From: Haplomitrium mnioides
Lineage: Eukaryota; Marchantiophyta; Haplomitriopsida; Calobryales
Direction of reading: 5' to 3'
Length of the DNA: 40,727 bases
Assembly: GCA_049999725.1 (NCBI GenBank)
Contig: JBNGIS010008860.1
Location: 1-40,727, forward strand
Position numbers and translations under genes: made by a program. Positions 33,601-40,727 of the stretch are shown here, one piece after another. The notes below the pieces were generated by a model. It was not told the DNA's origin. It made no database searches and was given only the letters and a program-made list of their open reading frames with translations. Numbering within the stretch: the stretch's first letter is position 1; each line of letters opens with the position of its first letter.

Positions 33601-34941
33601 CCATTAAGTAGGCTCCTCACGTAGGGTGGCTGATCGGAACCCATTTAACTGAGGCTTCCCACTTACGGAAGCTGATCAGAACCCACTTAATTGGGGCTCC
33701 CTAATTTTCCGCTAAGGGTCCGCAAACTCCCTAAGACTGCCACGTGTCCCCGAATCTCGTGAAGTGCGCTAGGGCTGCCACGTTTCCGCAGTGCCCCACG
33801 GACTCCCTCTTGCTACAAAACTGCGATGAATTGCTGCTTTGCCCTTCCCACTTAGCCTCGCAGTTGCCTTAAAGAATCCTCCATGTCACAAAAATGGTGA
33901 CAAGTCACCTCTTCGTTAGTCACCGCTTCGCTTATCCCTATTTCGCCATTACTTCGGACCCGTCGGACCCCGTTTAGCGGATCTTTGTTAAGCGGTCCCC
34001 CCACATCGTAAGACAGATCGGAACCCATTTAACCAGGTTCTCCACTTAGGGTGGGGCGATCCCGTCGAACCTTTCGGACCCTTAGGAGTTGCCACGTTGC
34101 CTGACGGATTCCGTGAAGTGCGCAAGGACCGCCACGTTTCCACAGCTCCCCTCGGACTCCTCGGGTCTCTTCTTTTGTGTTGATTCTTCGCCTCGATCGC
34201 CCTCCTCTGGTCCGATTGTATCAACTGGCTTCTGATTATGAACCGCCTCCTTCCCTTCTTGCCTGGGCGACCCATCGTGGGGCCTCATCCTCCGAATGGA
34301 TCCCACTGCCTCCTCTTTACATGTCTTCTCTCGCTGCATGCTCTTTTGTTCGGCGTTCGTTGCCACTAGCAAGTCCCCGCTGCGCTGTCGCTTTTGATCT
34401 ACTCACGTGATGGCCCTCTGCACGCATCTGACTGTGCTCCCCTTCGCCTTCATCTCCCGTAACTCTTCTCGTGAATTCCTCCTCGATTGTTGCTGGCTCT
34501 TTTCTCCCTGAATCCCTCCACGATTGTGGCTGGCTCATTTGATCTCTGCCCTCCTCTCCTTGAATCCTTCTGTTGCTCCATTCCTCTGATCTCCCTCTCA
34601 ACTCTCCTTGAATTCCTCTTGCTCACCCTTGTCAGCCCTGCCTTTGTCCCGAATCGCTGCAAGTTCCTTTGATCCTCATACTAGCCTTCTTACCTGACTC
34701 CTCTGGATTCCACAGGGCTCTCACTTGCATTGTAGAATTCATGACATTCACAAGGGAAAGCAAAAAAGAAAGGAAGAGAAGGGAAAGGAGGGAGAGGAGA
34801 AAGGTGCAGAATTGGCATGACAACAATAAAACAATAAAATACAAAGGGATACAAATTACTAATGCAAACTTGAAAGAATTTACAAGGTTGGAAGCTCAGT
34901 AATCACAAAAAAAGAAAAAACGCAAACACACCTGGCCAAAA
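30668..34941 (-). repeat. Right (5') LTR of the Tat-like element (4274 bp)
   Basis: Starts TGTCAACCCCGTGG; its outer end reads GGCCAAAA where the other LTR has GGCCGACA, so the CA end has mutated. It includes the GC-rich block 32471-33604 missing from the left copy: CCGCCGTTGCTCTTC-type repeats (32560-32740), a roughly 120-bp duplication with GGTAGGCGGAC and GGTTGACCCGCGCT (32752-32965), and about six units of roughly 60 bp built on TGGTCGGATCGTCGC (33190-33550). No canonical PBS was recognised next to its inner end. Confidence 0.85.
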
Positions 34942-34946
34942 GTCCT
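34942..34946. repeat. Target-site duplication, right copy (GTCCT)
   Basis: GTCCT follows the right LTR and matches 21071-21075. Removing the element and one copy restores a continuous reading frame of the host gag-protease element. Confidence 0.85.
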
Positions 34947-35400
34947 TGAGGCCTGATCGTAATGTATCTTTTGTGCCAATTGTCAGTGGTTCTCATACCT
35001 CTCAACCATGACCTTCTAAGAAGCATATCATAATGAGCTTCTTCAAGAACTTGAAAATCTATAGAAATTGTAATACCCATTACCGAAATTGGTACCTTCT
35101 CAATTACTCCTAGTGGGCGCACTTGTGACTTGTTCGCCATGCCAATCGTAAACCCTGATGGTCTTGTGAGCTTCATTCCCATCTTCTACATCAAGTCCTC
35201 GAACATTGCATTTATTGCTAATCCTCCATCTAGCAATACATTTGCAACTACATAACCCTTACACATAAGGTCAATTTTTGGAGCTCTTTCACATACCTCC
35301 ATGTCCATTGCATTCACATATTGTTTGTTGACACCTTCTTCTTCCTTGGATGTCGCTTGGTGCTCAATCCTCCACGTAGCTCTCTTCATAAGGTAGAATT
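34947..35400 (-). pseudogene. Protease of the gag-protease element
   Basis: The frame has NVLLDGGLAINAMF (near 35203-35240), again D-G-G at the active-site position, then GMANKSQVRPLGVIEKVPIS, DFQVLEEAHYDMLL and RSWLRGMRTTDNWHKRYITI. This is the typical retropepsin order of plant Ty3 elements. A stop lies between the two parts. The 3' continuation is at 20870-21070 across the nested insertion. Confidence 0.8.
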
Positions 35401-35659
35401 TAATGCTACCAATTGTCCCACTATGATATTGGGTTGCAAGTTTCCAATATCTTCCACCACGTTGTATTTCTTTTGGTGTTCTGATATGGAGAAATCTTCC
35501 ATCCCCAATCTCCTTCTTGGTTTGCTTGATTTCTTTGTCATGTCCACATCATGATGCTTCTCTTGACTTGGTGCTGGTTAAGATCCCATTGTCTCTTCAA
35601 CCACCATAGCTCATGTCCTCTCATGGGCCAACAAGTCCACTCCTCGATCTATTGAACCC

Positions 35660-36960
35660 CCTCTCACCTCACAGTGGGGAACCTTTTCAACGTCGATTGA
35701 GGCAATGACCTTCTCTTGAGCTTGATCAGTTGAACCTCCTCGTGGAGAACCTTTTCAACTTCAATCAAGGTGATGATCGTCTCTTGTGCTTGTTCTGTTG
35801 AACTCCCTTCCACCTCATTGTGGGGAACTTTTTCAACGTCCATAGAGGCAATGACCCTCTCTTGAGCTTGAACCACACCTTCACATTCACTAACTCCATG
35901 TACACCATTCACTCGATTTGGGCAATTTCTCAAGAAATGTGCCCCTCCACATCCAAAACATGTTATGTTTTCAAAATTACCTTGTCGCATTGGCCCTCTT
36001 CCATTTGGCCTAGATTGATTTTTTAAGGGGTGGATTTGGAGCTTGTGGAAGAGGAGCCACTACCGCCGCTATGGGTTGTGCAATTGTCAGTAGCACAACA
36101 ACCTTCTCCTCTTGCTCATCTTCCAAGCTCTCTTTCATCCTTAAAGCAATTCTCAAAGACTCTGCTCGGTAGTTGGCTTCTCGTATTTTACCTTTGCTCG
36201 AACTTTAGGTTCCAACCCCAAAGAAAAATGCTTTACCAACATCGATGTAATTCCCACCATGAGAGAATTCATATCTTCACCACTTTTTTTCAACACATTT
36301 TGAAATTGAGTCTCTAAATGATCTACTCTCCTAGCATACGTACATACTTTTTTCCCATTCTCCTTGCTTCAAGTGTGTTACCTCTTGAAAAAGTTTCTAG
36401 TAGCTCTTTGTTGGGAGAAATTCTTCCACCAAAGCTTTTGTCAAGCTAACCCATGACTCTAGAACTTCTTCTTTTTGCTCTTTGTACCATCAAAGAGCCT
36501 CATACTCAAGAAATTCAAGTAACAACGCCAACCAATCATTCGGTTGCTTCTTACCATTTCCAATACAAGCACGTTTGAAATCTCGTAGGTAATCCTCTAC
36601 ATTTTCATCTTCTTTTCCATAGAAGACCGAAATCTTGCCCATCGTGATTGAATAGCTTGATGTTGTTTTTTGATCGCTTTCTCATTCCGACTACACCTAC
36701 CACATCTACCACAATACAAAAACATGTACCTCACAAATAGCTTGGACTAGAATCGGGAAAACAAATAGATTTGGATCCGCCAAAATTTGCTCCATTCATT
36801 CCACTCCAAATTATTCCACCAATCTTTGACGCATATGTATTTTGGCCACAATGAACACTTGTACGACAATGGTAATTTCTTAATCATCCGTTGAGGCCGT
36901 TGAGAACTCTCTCCTGGATTTGATGACATGCTCATTCATGCTCCAAGGTCCAAACCCATT
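35660..36960 (-). pseudogene. Gag of the gag-protease element
   Basis: The minus strand reads, in one frame, FYGKEDENVEDYLRDFKRAC, then LLLEFLEYEALWWYKEQKEE (36400-36660), typical of the retrotransposon gag capsid. A zinc knuckle follows at about 35922-35962 (CFGCGGAHFLRNC), one residue shorter than the usual C-X2-C-X4-H-X4-C. After it are three related phrases ending in VEKVPH or VEKVLH (35664-35870), a short internal repeat. Several stops and frame changes are present. Confidence 0.75.
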
Positions 36961-37177
36961 CCGTTAGAGTGTACAATAAGCAAATTCACTTATCAAAAAC
37001 AAGTAATAGCTCACGAGATTGATGAATCTTTTCAACTCAATATTGTTGCATGACAGTAATGAGCCATCAATCCTCCTTAGAATTTCATAAATTCTTGGCC
37101 ACTTTCATGTCACGTCCTTGCTTGACATTCAACTCGATGAAGCCCAATCACCACCTTCTTTCTCTCTCATTAATGAG

Positions 37178-37195
37178 GTCCCGGCAACGGAACCA
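37178..37195 (-). promoter_or_regulatory. Primer-binding site of the gag-protease element
   Basis: The minus strand reads TGGTTCCGTTGCCGGGACC four T residues after the LTR end CACA. It resembles the TGGCGCCGTTGCCGGGGA type site of plant Tat/Athila elements, with a two-base difference in the middle. Confidence 0.8.
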
Positions 37196-37199
37196 AAAA

Positions 37200-38407
37200 T
37201 GTGAAGCTAGAGGCTTTGCCGATTTCTCCTCATGTGACTTTGATGTTGAGTGCATATTGAATATGAGAGGTGGGTGGAAAAAGTGGCTACAATCATCAAT
37301 ACACAACAAAATCTACAAAGTCTACAAAGTATAATTACTCTATACAAAAAAAATCTTGGAAATCCTCAACTCTTTACTCCAAATGCGCTCACACAAAACA
37401 CTCTTTCTCTCACCTTCTAGCTCTCAACAAGCTCCTCACTCTAAAAAATACCACTCCTCAAGTGCTTTCCCTCCAATGAGTCTTCAAAGTAACTCCTCTA
37501 AGAGTTCCTCCAAGCGCTTCTCCAAAGCTCACTCACAACTCTCAAGTCTCAAGTCTAAAATGAAAATCAAGTCCTAACTCAAGCTCACAATGAAAACCAA
37601 TCTAAGACTCAAGCTCACAATGAAAACCAATTTTAAAACTCCAATCCTCTCTTCTCTTCTCCTCCTCTTTATATACTAGTCTAGATAATTACTAGCAGTA
37701 AAACTAAATATTCTATCACCCTAGGTAAAGAATCCATGGTGATTATCTCTCTAATTATTAAATCCTAAAAGTTCTCCTCAAGTATCTCCACCTTTTGTTT
37801 TCTTCTTCAAGAAGAAGCTTTTCATTTGGAGCTTCTCTTGTCAAAGAATATCAACAATTGATCCCATACCTTCATGCCTTTTATTTTTCCCTACAAACAA
37901 TTCCTAAGATGATACTTCAAGAATACCTCAAAGAATAAGTCAAAGAACAAATTGACTTTTCTTGACTTTTCTCCTCTTTAGTCTACTCTAGAAGAATCTC
38001 TATAAAGTCCTTAATACTAAATCAATTTGCCTGTACTATACCTTGTTGAAAAGCTTGACAAGTAAGCTTTCTACATATATAATAAAATTTTTAATTTTAT
38101 AATCTTTAAATACTCTATGTTTTGACTTTTCTACAACTCACTTTTGTAACTTTAACTCGTTATAACTTCCGATTCACAAAAGCTTTTTTTATTTCTGTAA
38201 ATTTCTACTAGTTACTTGAAAAATATTATATCTCTATTTAAAATATCAGTTTCTAAAATTTCTAATAAGAACATAATTTACTTTTTACTCAATTCTACAC
38301 ATATTGAAGAAAACCGATTTCTTCTAATAACTTCTAAGTCTTCTCCACACTTCATCAAAATGTTCTAATCTCATTGAAATTCTCTCAGACCATCTCATGT
38401 CTTCATA
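37200..38407 (-). repeat. Right (5') LTR of the gag-protease element (1208 bp)
   Basis: Begins TGTGAAGC beside the PBS and ends CTTCATA at 38407, where the other LTR has CTTCACA. The leftward TATATAAAG lies on the minus strand at about 37667-37675. A tandem phrase AGCTCACAATGAAAACCAA occurs twice (near 37580-37630). The inner part 37764-38405 matches 20021-20675. Confidence 0.8.
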
Positions 38408-38540
38408 GTATGAAAGACAAAAAGCCCTCAATCCTGAAATGTTTCAAAGAGATTCAATCATTGTCATTAACATTGAGACAAATCAAGTAAATCTTGATGA
38501 ATCTTCTAAAGCTAAATCAGAAGAAGTCAAGAAGAGTTAC

Positions 38541-39361
38541 TAAAGTAATTTAAGAATTTTAGTTTGTATTGTGTATTTTCAATCATATTTTAATTTAATA
38601 TTAATATTTTATAAAGTACGTGAGAATATGGTGAAGCAATTTGTTGAATTTATCTGCCACCTTGAACTTTTTAGTGTAAATCATTCTAAGTTCAATGTTA
38701 TTCTCTATAAATAAAACTTGAATCTTTAGCTAATATTCTCATTTTCTTTGAAAAATATTTTCTTATCCAAAATGTAAGTATGTTATTTCCAATTTTAGTG
38801 TTTGCTAGAAGAGTTTAAGCTTATTGTATTGCTAAAGCATTTGCTCAAATTGACTACTTATTTTTTGCTTGTAAGGACTTTGATGTATAACTTAAAACCT
38901 TTAGCGCACTTTGACTCAAATGTAGTACATATTTTACTTTTAGATTCCAAATCAGAAAACGAAATCTTTTGCATTTGTTGCAAAAAATAGAACGTTTACC
39001 GTCTATATCCTTGATTGTAGAAGTCTGAACCCTATGCGCACATAGACTTTGATTTGCAAGTCAAAACATCATGCGTTCAAAAACTTTTCTATAGTACCTA
39101 AAGCTTAGGTTCTTGATAATCTTTGTTGTGAAGTGTTTATATGGTGAGTTTGGATTTCTATGCACGCATAGACTTTGAGGTAAAGTGTTCATATGTTGAG
39201 CCTGGATTCTTGTATGCGCATAGGCTTTGGGATGGAAGTCCAAGCCTTCCACACATTCTACTTCTCATATACAACACTCAAGCTTCTATATACAAAGACT
39301 ACCAGTTAGAACTTAGTTTCTACACAAGTCATAGACTCTTTTGTACAACTCGAAACCTAAC
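38541..39361. other. AT-rich region after methyltransferase B with palindrome units
   Basis: AT-rich sequence after the tail of copy B. An open plus frame at 38802-38990 is not recognised. From 39017 there are three palindrome-type units: CCTATGCGCACATAGAC (near 39022), TCTATGCACGCATAGAC (near 39158) and TTGTATGCGCATAGGC (near 39213). They are more than 50 bp apart, not in a tight array. Confidence 0.4.
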
Positions 39362-39400
39362 AGCCGCTACTTTGAACCAAGAATAGGCTATTCAGAACAG
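39362..39400 (+). repeat. Recurring terminal-like motif, copy 3
   Basis: CCGCTACTTTGAACCAAGAA followed by TAGGCTATTCAGAAC, related to 2029 and 14041 and in the same orientation. It may mark the edge of a further unit that continues to the right. Confidence 0.45.
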
Positions 39401-40260
39401 GAACTTTTTTTTTGGGGGAAAAATTGTGATTTTTCATATAAAAAACATAAAAAACGAGGTTAATTTTAAAAAACAAAAAGTACATGAGTTTTTGAGATTG
39501 TTTTTGGTCATTTCAGCAACCATAATAGAGCGAAAGTCAATTTCGTTATGCAAAATCAATCAATATTACTAGTTTTTACGAAAACATTTGAAAACTTGAA
39601 TTTGTTTAAAATAATAAAAATTTCGGTAAGTTTTCATCAAAAATTTACATTTATCATTGATTACAATTCTAAGCACAAAAGTTTAAATACACGTTCAAAG
39701 AAACTATTTTGAAATATATTTGATTGTACAAACTTGAGGCGCATGTACACCTGGTGCTCTTTCATTTTTTTGTTGGAAAAATATTACAAAACACAAGGAA
39801 AAAGCCTAAGAGGACTAGAAGTCAAGGGAATGAGTTTGCAATAGTAAACAAAAAAACAAACAAAAAGAAACATTGCATTGATTTAGGAGGTTCAATTAAA
39901 ACGTCAAGAGAAAGAAAGCTTTCAAATTAAGTTGAAAATCCATGCAAGCAAAAGTGAATGTAGGCTTTCAAAAAGGTTCCAACAATTAAAAATATTTCAC
40001 AGTTCAATGAAACATTTACAGAAACGTATCATAGTTCTCAATAAAAAAGATAGTAGTTAAGGAGATTGCATTAAGATTGTAAACAAGAAACGTGTTCAAG
40101 TTTTAGACTTGATTCAAGCAAACAAAGGTCTCAAGATCTACAAAAGAGTCTAGAACCTGTGTACAAACAAAGTTGTAAGTGGTTGTCTTTATATGAAGAA
40201 GCTTAAGGGTTATGCAGGAGAAGTAGAACTTTTGGAAGGTGTGGACTTCCGAGCCAATGT
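39401..40260. other. AT-rich region without a recognisable gene
   Basis: AT-rich with homopolymer runs. A plus-strand open frame at 39724-39930 is lysine-rich at its end and is not recognised. I see no splice-supported gene, LTR or terminal repeat. Confidence 0.4.
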
Positions 40261-40500
40261 CTATGCGTGTATAGGAATCCAAGCTCAACATGTGAACACT
40301 CCACTCTAGAGACTAGGCGCGGTAATGAATCTAAGCTCAACAAGTGAACACTCCACCCCAAACTCCATGCGCGCATAGGAATCTGAACTCACCAACTGAA
40401 CACTCCGCTTGAAACTCGAGGCGCGCCTAGGAATCCAAACTCACCATCTGAACACTCCACCCCAAAGTTTATGCGCGCATAGGAATCCAAACTCACCACC
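40261..40500. repeat. 52-bp tandem repeat with palindromic cores
   Basis: Units start at 40261, 40313, 40365, 40417 and 40469, exactly 52 bp apart, the last one partial. Each has a GC core, then AGGAATCCAAACTCACCA-type and GAACACTCCACCCCAAA-type flanks. Cores are ATGCGTGTAT, AGGCGCGGTA, ATGCGCGCAT, AGGCGCGCCT and ATGCGCGCAT. The fourth is a perfect palindrome with both arms changed together. A further single unit, CTATGCGCGTATAGG, is near 40593. Confidence 0.85.
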
Positions 40501-40727
40501 ACAACATTCTTAAAGAAAGACTGAGAAGAAGTTAGGTTTTATGTTTGGTAGAAAAGTTTTTGTACATTGTATGTTTGGCTTGCAAATCAAAGTCTATGCG
40601 CGTATAGGGTTCACACTTGTACAACCGAGGAAACAGACTATAAATGTTCCATTTTTGCACAAAACTCTACGCATGCAAATGATTTCGACTTTTAAATCGG
40701 AATCTAAAAGTAAAAAACGAGTACAAA

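Larger units (their letters stand above)
21076..34941 (-). mobile_element. Tat/Athila-like Ty3 LTR retrotransposon with ~4.3-kb LTRs
   Basis: This leftward element is complete in structure: LTRs 21076-24633 (gap inside) and 30668-34941, gag, protease, RT, RNase H and integrase between them, and GTCCT on both sides. It has no chromodomain. The RT box FIDDF and the integrase phrase YATKWVEA are like plant non-chromovirus (Tat/Athila) lineages. The LTRs are very long for plants. Gag-protease-RT-RNase H lies in one frame from about 30034 to 26138, broken only by stops; frameshifts occur in N-terminal gag and before integrase. The copies of the LTR differ at several percent of positions by eye, so the insertion is not recent. 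Confidence 0.85.
20021..38407 (-). mobile_element. Gag-protease-only Ty3-like retrotransposon, split by a nested element
   Basis: The right LTR is 37200-38407. The left LTR remnant is 20021-20677 and lacks the first roughly 564 bp. Internal sequence is at 34947-37199 and 20678-21070. Reading leftward it has a PBS, gag with one zinc knuckle, a protease and an acidic tail, then a stop near 20874, about 200 bp of non-coding sequence and a polypurine tract. No RT, RNase H or integrase is present between protease and 3' LTR, so it is either a non-autonomous gag-protease element or one with a precise internal deletion. It is inserted in methyltransferase B. The Tat-like element is inserted within it. 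Confidence 0.75.
17737..38540 (+). pseudogene. Beta-class DNA methyltransferase-like gene, copy B (split by retrotransposons)
   Basis: The exons are 17737-18096 and 18430-19903, with a putative C-terminal tail at 38408-38540. The ATG of copy A is TTA here. Exon 1 includes RPPQLKTYRYSDVIKTLELE and ends AGCAAG|GTAAG. Exon 2 begins after GTTTTTTAG and has the KKKKEVVTKKKP basic stretch, a Pro/Ser/Glu-rich linker, MFTNKYVHSFF and, after a frameshift near 19277, PTKACIFAFDDNYDQRYRLE. It ends in a helical segment SFEKLL|GTAAG. Stops at 18844 and elsewhere correspond to Gln or Trp codons in the relatives. The catalytic exons are absent: a gag-protease retroelement follows 155 bp into the intron. The tail (RDSIIVINIETNQVNLDES, stop at 38538) only loosely resembles the C-terminus of copy A. 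Confidence 0.6.

Noticed and set aside
38802-38990. Small plus-strand gene
   Set aside because: AT-rich, no recognisable similarity, no splice or promoter support.

Overview
This 40.7-kb window looks like repeat-rich nuclear DNA of a land plant. The reasons are nested Ty3/gypsy retrotransposons with plant-type primer-binding sites, spliceosomal introns (GTAAG donors, T-rich AG acceptors) in decayed genes, generally AT-rich sequence, and assembly gaps (6594-6693, 8312-8411, 22897-23296). The species cannot be named from the sequence; a large-genome seedless plant or gymnosperm is only a guess. No intact host housekeeping gene, rRNA, tRNA or CRISPR locus was seen. Nearly everything is mobile-element sequence in various states of decay.

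The most interesting content is a repeated two-gene unit, present in two opposite orientations. Unit 1 (about 2029-14035) has a leftward gene for a DNA methyltransferase-like protein (2870-6574) and a rightward transposase-like gene (from 7085). Unit 2 has the mirror arrangement: a leftward transposase-like gene (15546-17278) and a rightward methyltransferase-like gene (from 17737). In both, the two genes face away from each other across about 460-510 bp with two TATA boxes, one per direction, at matching spacing. A third methyltransferase fragment (14392-14866) keeps an open catalytic exon. The methyltransferase has the motif order of beta-class amino-methyltransferases: a (D/N)IPYG motif first, then an FGTC...ALKL...IEYD block. 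Both main copies are broken by stops and frameshifts.

Arrays of a short GC-centred palindrome (type ATGCGCGCAT) sit in these units, in matching introns of the methyltransferase copies and in the transposase coding exon, plus the right-hand end of the window. Their periods differ (24 bp in introns, exactly 30 bp in frame in the exon, 52 bp at 40261-40500). None was seen in the retrotransposons.

Three retrotransposons interrupt the units. (i) A chromodomain-type Ty3 element (7937 to about 12943, leftward, iMet-type PBS) splits transposase copy 1. (ii) A gag-protease-only Ty3-like element (about 20021-38407, leftward, 1.2-kb LTR, Tat-like PBS) sits in methyltransferase copy B. (iii) A complete but decayed Tat/Athila-like element with about 4.3-kb LTRs (21076-34941, TSD GTCCT) is inserted in the protease region of (ii). 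A 400-N gap in its left LTR replaces about 1.13 kb of GC-rich tandem repeats that are present in its right LTR. The insertion order is therefore: two-gene unit, then the gag-protease element, then the Tat-like element.
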